64,000 bases of DNA. Source: Rhizaria sp. SCN 62-66 (Eukaryota; Rhizaria, unplaced). Below are positions 22,901 through 34,700 of the stretch, piece by piece. The stretch covers positions 1 to 64,000 of the forward strand of contig MEDY01000017.1 in assembly GCA_001724265.1 (NCBI GenBank), written 5' to 3'. The notes beneath the pieces were generated by a model that saw only the letters and a program-made list of their open reading frames with translations, had not been told where the DNA came from and did no database searches. Position 1 is the stretch's first letter, and every line of letters starts with the position of its first letter. A program made the position numbers and the translations under genes.

Positions 22901-25154
22901 GCTCACCGCGGGCTTCGTGCATGACTCGGACCCCTTACTGGCGGACCCCGAGCCGTCGTTCGCGGCGGGCGCCGCACCCGCACCCGTGGCCGTGTCACCG
23001 TCGACACAGGACAGCTCGCGCGCGGCGGCCATGCTCGCACTGCCGCAGGACACCACCGCGGTGCGCGACGGCGTGCGCGAGCGCGCTGCTGCGGCCCCCG
23101 CGACGGCCGCGAAGCCCCAGGTTGTGACGGCGTCCAAGGCGACGGATATGACGGGGCTGGGTCTCGGTCTCCTCTCGGTGCGCCGCCACGGCTACGCGCC
23201 GCCGAACCTGTTCCCCGAGGGCGAGGACGCGGCGGGCTCGTCGTCGCTGCTGTGCGCCATGTCGCTGACGCTGCGCGAGCTCGCGGCGCGCTCTGGCGTG
23301 GCCGATGTGGCCGACTTGGACGCGCTCATGCTGTCGCCCGCCGAAGCGGACAGCTTTGCGCGCGCCGTCGCGACGCTGTGCCACGACCCGCGCACCGTGG
23401 TGAGCGCGTCTGCGCCCTTTTACTCGAAGCGCGCGCGCGTGAGCGCCGACGTGCTGACCAAGGGCCTGGCTGCTGCCGTAGAGACGATGCCGGCTCAATG
23501 GCGCCGCTACCACGGCTCATTGTACACGCGCATGCTGCTGCTGTTGCTGCCGTTCTTGCGCCAGGCCGCCGTGGCCTACGCAGGCGCGGTGCGCTCGTCG
23601 CCGCTCCGCATCCTCACCGCGGCCGGCGCCGGTGCTGCGGGCGCGACCGCGGCGCACGCATTCACGGTGCTGGGCAAGGCGCCGCTGGAGATCACGCAGC
23701 CGGAGTTGACGCCCGCCACGCTCGAGTCGCTGCTCAAGACGCTGCCCGGCATCACCGCGTCGACGGGCGCCGTGTCTGCGTTTACCGGCGTGTCGCTCGC
23801 CGACACCACGGGCCCCGCGGGGGCCGCGGCGCCCGGCGCGTCGGTCGAGGTGCACCAGGGCTCGGTGTTGATGCTCGCACGCGAGGCGGCCCTGCTGTGC
23901 CAGTACCTTGGCCTCCCCGACGTGTTCTCGCTCTTCACCAGCGCGGTCGTCGCGGGCGACCACAGCACCACTCCCGTCGCCGCGGCGGCCGCGACGTGGC
24001 TCTTCAACATCAACGCCACGCTCGCGCACGACGCTCTGCTCGAGTCGCCGCACCTCTTCCCAGCAGCCGCCGTACCCGCCGCCGCTGGTGACGAGACCAA
24101 GGAGCCCTGCGGCGCGGTTGGCGTGGTGGGCTCCCCGCTTATCACGGTGTACCCGAAGCGCGCCGCGCACGTGCACGCCTCGGACGACGCCAGGCCTGCG
24201 GTCGAGGCTGCGCCGGCGGGCGGTCCCGGTCTGGGCTCACTCTTCTCGCACCTCTTCTGCCTCACCGCGCCGGTGCGCCCGTCGCTGCTGTCGCTGATGG
24301 CGCCCGACCTCGCGCGCGATCTCCCGGGCACCACGCGCTACTTCACGCGCGCCGCTGCGCCGTCGGGCTCGCGCGCGGTAGTGCCTTGGGGCGCGCTGAG
24401 TTACCCCGCGCCGCAGCTGTGGCTGTCGCTGCCCACGCCGCGCCCGCTGCGTGCGCCGCGCTTTGTGGAGCTGCCCCACTCGTTTAACGACCTCTTCATG
24501 GCGTCGGCCGACTCTGAGCTCATGGCCTGCGCGGTGTGCAGCGCGGCGATCGACACGCGCGCGCGTGAGCAGAAGATGACCGAGACGTTGGAGCGACTGG
24601 CCGGCGGAGACGCGGGCGCTACGCACGACCACAGCGGCCAAATCAGCAGCCGCGGCTCTGCGCCGATGATGCGCATGCCGGTCATCTGCCTGACGTGCGG
24701 CGCGACGCTCGACGTCAACGTGTGCGACGGCTGCGAGGCCGCCGAGCGCGGCTTTGGCGTCGGCTTTGGCGTCGGCGCTGGCGCTAACGCGAACGACCCG
24801 TACGTGGTGCCGCGCGCCACGACCAACGTGCTGCGCCAACACGCGCCGCAGTGCTCGGGCTCGCTGGGCGTTTTCTTCCACGTGAAGCACTGCGCGACGG
24901 TGATTACGTGGCCGACGCGCATCGACACGCGCAACGACGCGATGCGGCGCGCGTACCGCTACGGTTCCCCGTATGTGGATGCGCATGGAGAGCTGGACGT
25001 GCACCTGCGCCGTCGCCGCCCGCTCTTCCTCGATGCGCGCAGGCTCGAGCATCTCCGCGGCTATGTTGCCACAGGCACGCTGCCCGCGCTCGTGTCGCGT
25101 TTGATTGATAACGAGGTTGAGTACGCGCCCATCACCAACGAGCATCAGTTGTAA
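10419..25154 (+). CDS. Giant UBR1-type N-degron E3 ubiquitin ligase with two UAGs
   Basis: One intronless frame of 4912 codons, ATG 10419 (or ATG 10530) to TAA 25154, crossing TAGs at 12462-12464 (residue 682) and 13968-13970 (residue 1184). A UBR box lies near residues 268-345, with Cys/His pairs such as YYCRTC, HTGHE, CCDCG and CCSKH; it binds basic N-terminal degrons. A ClpS-like domain starts near 584 (YILVLHDTDSHTYDQ), the bulky-hydrophobic N-degron site of UBR1/UBR2. The RING is split: CIVC at 2726-2729, then CGHAVHKKC at 3591-3599 and CPMC at 3612-3615. The C-terminus (about 4690-4905) has the UBR1 cap, with CLTCG, a YGSPYVDAHGELDVHLRR segment and a PLFLD motif. Known UBR1-UBR3 proteins have roughly 1700-2000 residues, so this one is about 2.5 times longer; the extra length is Ala-, Ser- and Asp-rich. 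It should transfer ubiquitin from an E2 to N-degron substrates. Confidence 0.93.
12462..12464 (+). other. In-frame UAG (sense)
   Basis: Context CCG TAG CCC, about 30 residues after the ClpS-like domain of the UBR ligase. The frame continues without break into PNIVAATLTNTEIVDPLG. Confidence 0.9.
13968..13970 (+). other. In-frame UAG (sense)
   Basis: Context GCC TAG GAT in the UBR ligase. The downstream half, which includes the RING and the cap, stays in the same frame. Confidence 0.9.
19848..19919 (+). repeat. (GAT)n trinucleotide tract encoding poly-Asp
   Basis: About 15 GAT codons, one GGT, then about seven more GAT and a GAC, followed by Asn/Asp codons. It lies in the insertion that splits the UBR ligase RING (from about residue 3144) and is likely length-variable. 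Confidence 0.9.
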
Positions 25155-25783
25155 TGCTGTCGAGTCACACATCAACATTTACTTTATTTACGTATAATTA
25201 TCACTGAATAACCCTTATAATCCCTAGATATGTTTGCATTGATCAAAGCCCATACACAATCCTAGTACAATTCATCATCTTTATTTTGTTTTGCCATAGA
25301 AGTGTCGATATATGTCTTGTTTTGTCAGATTTGTGATACCCCTCAACGAGATTGCTGTTGGTAGATTGCTGTCGGTACCCGCCATCTTGTTCGAGCTACT
25401 GTGTGACGCAAAGTCCGTCAGTGAAAGAATGATTTGGATCTACGATTCAAAACACAAAGTTTACTAATTTCACAATTTGTTTTAGCTGTTTGTGTCTTTA
25501 TTACAATCACACCGATGAAGTGTTGTTCGCATCACTCAGACCCACTTTGCCGGGGCTCATCGATATTTGGCGGCATTCAAGCCACTGCATCAAGCGAAGA
25601 TTATAGTCCAATTGAACATATTTTATCTGTATATCTAGTTGTATACTATTAAGAAATAGAGAGTAATATGTCATAATACTCAACAAGCTCACTTATCCTG
25701 ACCACTTTGTTTGCCGCTCTCTCGAAGCAGTTCGAAGCAGTCACACTTCTGCTCTTGGTTGTGACAGATTTGCGTTGACCGCA
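25155..25783. other. AT-rich spacer between two giant genes
   Basis: Terminator of the UBR gene and promoter of the next rightward gene. A short plus-strand frame at 25434-25652 has no recognisable content. Confidence 0.5.
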
Positions 25784-28700
25784 ATGAGCAACCGTGGCCA
25801 ACGGTCCCGCCAAGGGACCCCCCGGGACACCAGGCGCGCCACGCCGCCGCGTAATCCCGTGGCCGCACCGAGCGCACACGTGTCCCCCACAGGCCTCCCG
25901 GTGCTTTCGTCTCCGACTGCGCTCGCGTCCCCGCTGCCCCCTGTGGCCGGTGACGCGCTTGCTGTGGGGCCTGCGCACGGCCCGTCGACGGCGCGACACT
26001 TGTTCGCTGATATAGCCCCGCAGGCCGGTGCTGCGACTTCGTCCTCTTCATCCTCAGCCGGCCCAGTTGACGCGACCGCTGCAGCACTCGCTGCCGCAGC
26101 CGCCACCGCAGCAACCGCCGCGACCGCCGCCCTAACTCCTCAGTCAGTCCAGCCGCCCGTGCCGCATTTCCAACCCGCTTACCGCGCGACGGACGCGTAC
26201 GCAGCAGACGCGCCCGCGTGGCCCCAAGCGCTGCTGGCGCAGGTGGCGCAGATCGGCGACAACGACGGTGACGGTGACGATGGTGGCGGGCACTCGCGCC
26301 CGGGGGTGCTCACTGTTGCCAGTTTTGGGGCCGCGCATGCAATGCATTTTGGACTAGCCGGTTCTGCAATGGGCGACGGTGATATCATTCTCGCGTCTAG
26401 TGCGACTGGAGCAGCTCTTGCTCTTGCTCCTGCTGACGGCGCTGGCTCTGCGAACGCGGCCGACGACGACAACGACGACGACGACGGTGCCGAGTACGTT
26501 CCCGGTGATTCCGCCTCAGATTCCGCCTCCGACTCCGTCTCAGCCTTGGCCTCTGACCGCGCCCCCGGCTCCGGCGCCCGGCACCAACACCGCCGGCCCA
26601 GGCGCGCCGACAGCAGCAACAACGATGACGACGATGACGACGATGACTCGGACGCTGCCCCCATGGCGCCCGACGAGCTGGCCGCGATCGAGGCCGACCT
26701 GACTGAGCTGCTGGCGGATCAAGACGAGGCCGAGACTGCGCTGTTTTTACGGCAGCGCGGCCGCCGCACAACGCGCTCCGCGGGCGCCGACCCGCGCTTC
26801 GCCGCCTCCTCCCGCTTTGCGCGCGGGGCGACGGCGCACGCCGACGCCGGCGACGGCGAGGGCGGCGCGCGCGGCGGGCGCGGCGGGCCTGCGGGCGCCG
26901 CCGACGATGACGATGACGACAATGACGACAACGGCGATGACGACGACGATGATGATGATGATGATGATGGCGATCTGGCACTAGGCGCAGACGCGGCACG
27001 CAAGCGCGCGCGCAAACTTACTCAGCGCGCGCTCGCCGCCGTGGCCGCCCCCGCGCCCCCCCGCGGCGCGCGCGCTGCAACAGCCGTTGCGACCGGCTCC
27101 GGCCCTGCTTCCGCTGGGCGCGGTGGCGCGGGTGCGGGCTCTGGCTCCGGCTCTGGATCTGGCGCTGGCGCTAGCGGCGGCGGTGATAGGGCCGACGCGG
27201 ACGAGTTCGCGCGCCACCGCTACCGTCTGCGGTCGCGTCTGCCGCAGCAGTACCCCGCGTTTGCGACCGACGGCGCCGACGACGACGACGAAGAAGAAGA
27301 TTGGCGCGCGGACGACGGTGACAGCGACTCGCGCTCTGAGTCCAGCGACAGCGGCGGCGACGACGCGCGCGCGCCCGCCGCGGACTCGTCGGTTGCCGCG
27401 GCCGATGGCGACAGCGCTGCGCTGCCGCCGTGGCGCGTTCCGGGCGGGCGCAAGCGCTCGGCGGCCAAGGAGGAGGAGGAGGAGGAGGAGGAGGATGATG
27501 AGGTGGTCGAGGAAGAAGAAGAGGAGGACGCGCTCGCTGCACTGCTCGAAGACGCAACTCGCTACTACGGCGATGCCGTTGTGCTATCCGCCGCCGACGC
27601 CGCCGATTCTGCCGTGGCGGACGAGGCCTTTGACCGCTCGAAACGCTCGCGCCGCACGCGAGCGCAGGCCGCCGCCGCGGCAGGCGCCGCTTCTGGCGCT
27701 GCCGCAGCGCAGGATCCGCGTGCGGACGAGGACGCCGCCGCCGCCGCACAGTTACGCGTCCCTATGCGAACGCGCGGTGTGCTGCTCGAGGAGCTTATGG
27801 GCTCGTCCTCGGCCGCCGCGGTAGTGGCCGCGGGCGCGCAGGCCGCAGCAGGCCTTGCGCCGCCGCCACGGGAGGACGCGCAACTGCTCGACATGCTGCG
27901 CCGCAACCGCCGCCGCGCCCCGTCCCCGCCGCCGCCACCGTCATCTGGCCAAGCCGACGCGTTTGCGGCTGCGGCAGTAACGGCGGCGCGGACCGGCAAG
28001 GTTGCGCGCACGGCGACCGCGGCCGACGCGCCGTCCGCGGCCCGTGAGCGCGACGCAAATTAGCTCGCCACGGCGACGGCGACGGCGCTGCTGCCTGCGT
28101 CTGCGCCGCCGGACGCCGCTGCTGTGGCGCCACGGCGGAAGCCGCACAAGACGAAGCACTTGTTCGACGCTTTGCGCCAGCGCGCGCTGGGCGACGAGGC
28201 TGCCACACTGCTGTCGTCTGCTCAATCGCCTGGCGCGTCTAACGCCCCCGGGCGCAAGCGCGCGGCGGCGGCGCGCGCGGCTGAGGACGAAGACAACGAG
28301 GTGTACGTCGAGGAGGAGATCGATGAGGATCTGTCGTCGCGTGACGTGTCCGACCAATCCGACGACGGCGCCGCGTCCCGCCCGCGCCGCAGCCGCCGCG
28401 CCGCCGCCTCTGCTGCGTTCGACGCCGCAGAGGGCGGCGAGGACGGCGTGGGCGGGCGCGCGCACCGCACGACCCGCGGCGGCGCGCGCGTGAGTCGCCG
28501 TGAGATCGTCGATATCATGCGCGACAACGCGCGCACTAACGCGAGCCAAGCCACGGCTGTTGCCGCCGCGGCCGCCGCGGCTGCCGCGGGATTGCCGCTT
28601 CCCCCGCCGCCCGGCGCGGCAGGCCCCGCGGGCGCGTTTCCGCGCCGCACGCGCGCTGCATTCCGCGCGAGCTCTGCGATCAAGGCCGCCGAGGCAGTGC

Positions 28701-31700
28701 TGGCGGGCGCCTCGGGGGCCACTGCGGCTGAGAGCACGGTCGACTCGGAGTGGATTGTGCGCGCGACAACGCGTCACCAACCGCAGGCGGCCGCAGCGCC
28801 CGTCACGGAGCGTGATCATGCGGACGCTGTGCAGCAGTACGATCAGTTCGCGCTTGCGGCGCCGAACTATTCAGCAGAGGCGCCAAACGGTGGCACCCTT
28901 GCTCTCGAGAATCTCAGCGCGATCCCTGCTTCAACACAGACCACTGTGGCGCTTGCTGAGAAGAAGAAGAAGCCAGCCACATCCCTTCTCACGCGTCTTA
29001 AATACCTGCGCAAGGCACGCGCACCGCGACACCCCACGGCGTTTGTCGCGCCCGAGACTTTGCTTGCCGCACTGCGCCGCGGCGCACGCAAGGCGGGCAC
29101 GTTCACACAGATGTCGCTCTTGGCCGCGCACGAATGGCTGCGCATCACCAACACGGCCGCTCGCGACGTGCGTGTACTCGCTCTTTGGATGGCGCGCGCC
29201 GTGTCGTCCGACCTTAAGATTCCACGTGTACTCCCTCCAGCTGCCGAATCGAGGTGTGCGACGGCTGTCCCGGCTCTGACCCGTTCCGCGGCACAAGCTC
29301 ACACCACCGGCGACTCAGCACCACCCCTGCCGCTGCCGCACCAGCTTCTCCGTCGCTCGATGCTTGCGACGCAGGCGCTGAGCACCCTCCTGCGCGGGCG
29401 CTCTGTCGCGGTGCCCCCGCGGCTTGCCCAGGCGCTGACTCTGTGGACTCCCGCGCGCGTCGACCGGCTGCGCGCGCAGGCCGAGGGCGTGGCGCAGCTC
29501 GCGCTGCAGCTGCGCTGGCTCGCCGCCAACCGCGAGCAGTACTACGCCCCCGCGCGGTTCGCGCCGCCGCCTGCGCCAGTGGCGCCCGAGCCCGCGGCGC
29601 TAAAGCGGTTCCCGTCCGTGGCCGCGGCCATGGCGAGCGCGGAGCTGCCCGGCGGCGGCGCGGACGCGGAGTTCGACGGCGACGCCGGGTGGGCGCCCGC
29701 CGCGTTGCAGCGGCTGCGGCTTGCATTGACGCGCTCCCACACCGCGCTGCTACCGCGCGAACCGGGAGAGGTCCAACCCACCGCGGCGGCGCCTCCGGAC
29801 GGGCTGTGGCGGCTCATGCAAGCGGGTCTGCCTCTCTCGCCCGCGCACGCGCAGGATTTACCCTCTGCGTCGGCGTCACACGCGGTGTTCGACCCGCGCA
29901 TCGACTCGCTTCCGCCGGGCCAGAGCACGGCGTTACGCGCCGCCGCACAGCGGCTCACTGCCGGCGGCGGCGGTGACAACACGGAAGCTGTGCCTGCGCT
30001 GGGGGACGTGGGCACAGGCACGGCCGAAGAGGAAGAGAAACAGCACAGTGATCAAGCGCAGCGCGAGCGTGCGTCTCTGCGAGCAGGCTTGGGTAGGACT
30101 GCATTGCTGTCTGGGCTGTCTTCTGTCGCCGATGTGAGCAGTGGCGCACCGGAGTTGCGCGGCCGTGGCGGCCGCGGCCGCGGCAGCCGCGGCGGCCGCG
30201 GCGGCCGCGGCGGACGCGGTGGGCGTGGCGGCGTCGGTGCTCGCGGCGCCGATGGCGGCGGGACCGAACGCGCCGCTGATGACGACGCTGCTGGCGACGC
30301 CGAGGCCAACGCCAACGGAGACGAAGCTGCTCCCGTGGAGGCTCTCATGAGCCCCGCTGATCTTGCTGCACTGTCTGCACGCGGCGAGGCGACGCCTATC
30401 TACATGCCTTTGCATATCAGCGCGATGCCCGCGGCAACGGTGACTCTGGTGCCTGATCCGCGTGACCGCGTGCGTGCAGGCCCCCATTTCTCGATGAGCC
30501 TGTCGCGCGGTGAGATCGCAGCCGCCGCGTCTGCGATTGCGGTGCGACTCTATAACGAGTTCTCGCTTGCGCGTGCAGTTGAGACGCACCGTGCGCGGAT
30601 TCGTGCTGGTGATGACAGCGATACCGATGCTTCGGGTGATTACTTTGTGTCGTTGGCAACCCCTATCGATCTGCTTGAGATGATTGACAAGAGTGCAGAC
30701 ACTGAGCAGGAAACAGTTTCACGAAGTTCCTATCACTGTTACACAGTGGTGCGCTCGTCTCGGCTCAATAACGCGTCGGCGGGTTCAGATGACGTTCACA
30801 CGCTCGTTGCACAAGACGATGCTACGGCTACCCCAGCTTTCATCGAGGACGCCCTCGCTGCGACTGACGCGAAAATCGCCGCGTTTACCCCTGCCCCTCT
30901 TGGGCGCGGCCGTCGCTTGGACGAGTCAATCTGGCTCGATGGGGCTGAGGTGTCCGCAGGCCGCTGGCTCGGTGTGTCACCGTACGACCAACGGCTGCTG
31001 AGCACTGTCAGTGTGCGGCGTACTTGCAACGCTACGCTTCTGCCTCTTTCTGAGTGGCCACAGCACGCGCGCAATCTTGCTGCTGCTGCGGTGATCAGCG
31101 CCGCAACATCAAAACTCGATGGAGCTGAATCAGCCAACGCGACATCGGCGTCGGACTCTGCTTCCAGTCATGACGTTCTTAGTCCACCAGCTGTATCACA
31201 GCATGCCGCCGCTTCTCTTGCCGCTGGCGTCGGCGTGTGTGAGCCCGACGTTTGGCGCGCACTACAGTGGCACCGCTATTGCACCGCGCAGTACGGACCG
31301 CCGCTTGCGGCCCCGCTCTCGCCCGTCCTGACGATCCCGGCTGTGTCGGCGCCGACGTTCGCGTCGCTGTTCCCCGGCAGTGGGTTTGACGTGCCTGTGC
31401 TTGTCGCCACCGGGTCTGCGCTGGAGATCTGGGATCGCGCGCCGTCTGCGCTCGACCGCAAATCCGCGCGCGCCGGCGCACTCGCTCTTGCGCCGCAGAG
31501 TGAGACACGCCGCAAACTCTCGAAGGCCTTGATTTCATCTCTGATGAGCCCGGGCGAAAACCTATCTAGTGTCGACAGTACCTACATGCGCAAGATCTTG
31601 GCCGACACATTTATACCGCCTCCGCCGCCGCACCCGTCCGCGCACTTCCACGCGCCTGGTGAGAGCAGTGCACCGGTCGCCGCGGCGTGGCGCGACTGTG

Positions 31701-34700
31701 CGCCGCTGCGTGATTGGCCCGCGGCGGAGCTCCTGCTGCGCGTTGCTGCTCCGCACCCACTCGCGAGTTTCAAAGACGATGTCGCTGACGCAGTTGCAGC
31801 TGCGGTGGTTGCCGCGCCCCCGTCCGTCACGGCCCTCCGCCCGTCCGCTGCGGGTGTGCCGCTTTTGTTTCTGTCAGGCTCAGCGCTTTTAGCGCAGATT
31901 CCCCGCGCTCTTGGACTTGACTAGGTGTTAGGTCCTGTGGCGGATGACAGGCTCGGTACCACATCCGCGCCCATCGCGCGTTTTACGCAAGTGCCGCGGA
32001 CCTCTCTTACGGAGTGCGAGTCCGAGTCGGTCGCTGCGGCGGTGCTGCGTGACACAGGAGGGCTTTCGCGGATCGGCATCAACGCGCTGTCCGCAGCCGT
32101 GCACGCCGCTTTCTCTGACCCGCACACCGGAGCTCCGCTGTACTCGCCGGAGCTGCTGCCACGGTGGTGGAACGTGCATCAGGTCGACTATAGCGCTGCT
32201 GCACTCGCGCCCGCTCACTGCGCGACCGCGTTGTCGTCAAAGGCGTACCGCTTTTCCGAGGCTGAGACGCGGCTTCTTGCCCGCGCTGCGGCCCGGTACG
32301 GCCAGCGGTTTTACGCGCATTGGCAGCGCCGATTTTTACCTGCACACGCGGTCAGTGCGCTTAAGAACTTGTGGTTCCGGCGCCGCGATGAGCCGACGCC
32401 ATTGCCAGCATTGCCTCCTCTGCCGATGTCCAACAGCTCTGCGGCGGCTCACAACGCTGCGTATGTGCGTTGCGAGCATCCGTTGTTTGCCCCCGCCAAT
32501 CAAATCGCTTCAGTAGCGGCGACACGCTTCTCAGCACCTCTGCCCGGTACGACTGCGGCTTCAGTTTGCTCATTATCTCTTCCAGATGTGCCGCAGCTTG
32601 ACCAATATACCGCGCCCGTCTCATGTGATGGCCCCGCTCTCCTGGCGACTACGTGTCGCGTTGCTGCGTCGCCGAGCTCGAACCCGGCGCTGACGTCATT
32701 TGTGCCTCTTGTACTCGGTGCGGCCGCAGGCTTGGATGCGCTTACCACGGCAGTGCCCGCGCCGGTCCTATTTTCGGACCCTGCTGGCGACGCGTGGTGT
32801 CGTGTTCCCATGTCCGTGATGTCCGCGTTAACGTTGTGCTTTCCCCTCTCGTTTGCTGTCACGTCGGGCTTTGAACGCGTTGTCAGCGGCCTGACATTGC
32901 TGAACGCGCAGACCGCAGCGCGGATGACGGTAAATGATCTATTGACTTCTGTGTGGACGCGTCCAATTCGACTTCCCTCTGATCACTTGGCCGCTTTCCC
33001 GCGCAAGCCCGTTGACTCGTCCAAAATAGGTGACGCAACGCGGCCCGCTCTTAAGGGTTCTGGGCAATCGCGCGCCGCGAGTGCTTCGTCGCGGAATACC
33101 AACACGGCGTTGACGTGGCTAAATAATCCGCACTGTGCGTTCACCCGCGCGATCGGTCGCGCACTGACATTCTGCTCCACGGGCGCGGTGATTGCGGTCA
33201 CCGCACTGCCGTCCGCAGACACGCTGCCTACCACGCATGTTCCCCCACCAGTACGTGCCTCGACCACGGCGTACTCTGCTGGTGGTGATACCATGGCAGG
33301 GCTGCTGATTACACCTACTGGGGCTGACACGACGGATGTGCCAGCACCCACACAGCTTAATATGCTTGAGGACGCTCTGGGTGTGACTGCAGCATCCCGT
33401 GCGATCTCGAGCCTTGCACTGGTCCGTGTCGACATTGACGGACTCGCGCGACGCTCTCCCTCAACTGCGATGCTTGGTGACGTCTCTCTGCTGCAACTGC
33501 CGGTCACGTTTGTGTTTAATGGCGGGGATCTTCCAGTGCCTTCCGTGTCCGCACAGGACGTAACAGCTTTAGAGACGCAGACTTACACCGGGACTACGCC
33601 TAGAGACAAGCTGCAACAGGCGATGACTGTTGTAGACACCGAGATTGACCCACCGTAGCTCGTGCGCGCGCGGCGCGTTGAGGCTCTCTGGGTCAACACC
33701 TCTTGGCAGCGGCGCGTTGCTCTTGCGCTTTGCGAGCTTGCCGCGTTGATTCCCGCGGTTGCGTTGCGCGTATTCGCGCTGTCACCAGGAGCCCGCGGCC
33801 GCTCTGACATCGCCGTGCTGTCAGCTGTGGCCCGTTTGGTGTTCCAGTCGCTGCCGTCCCAGCTGACTGCGCCGCTCGTCAGCGCCGGTCGCGGCGCTGC
33901 ATGGGCGTTTGAGGAGGTATTGCCGCGCGTCCCGTGGTCCCGGGCTCCGTCGAACTGGCCGACTCTGGACCGGATGCGCACTGCGTTCACCACTGGTAGT
34001 GGCGGCATCGTGGTAGGTCTGCCTTACTCGACCGTTGCAGTGGCACTGTGGGCGTATCTCCGCGCGCAGCGCGATGCTGAACAAGCACGTGATACCGGGA
34101 CTGATCCTCTGCATTCGCCGTGGCTGCCCCAATGTATCGGCGTGACGTCGATGCTGTCTTCCTCGCTCCCGTATCTGTACTTGAACACACTTTCAACCTC
34201 TGCTGCCGCGTTAACGACAACTGTGAGTTCGAGCGAAACCGGGTCTGAAGCGGTTTGCGAACTGGATGGTGTTGCCGCATCCATCGGCAGTGCGCTTGCG
34301 ACTGGCACATCGTCCTATGCGCGCGCAATCGCTACTGCAGCAGCAGCGCTTGCGTTGCCGGTATCCTTGCCTGTCCTTGCCCCAACTACCCTGCCCATCG
34401 GCTGTGAGATTACAGCGCCCAACGCGCTGTTTTTCCGCCAGCCCAACGTGCGGTCTGCGCTGCCCCTGCTCGCGAGCGCGCTCGACTCCACCGCCGTCAC
34501 ATCGGTCGCGATGGCGAGCATGGGCCCCGGCGGCGTGTGGGCGATGCGCGCGCTCTACTCACTCGGCCTGCCACCGCTGCCGTTCGCGCCTGGCGGGACG
34601 GACGCCACAGTGCGCGATGTGGCCTCCGCGAAGCTTGCTGGCAGTCCCGCCGCTGCGGCAGCGCACGAGGCGCGCGTGCGGCACACACTGCGGCTGAAGC

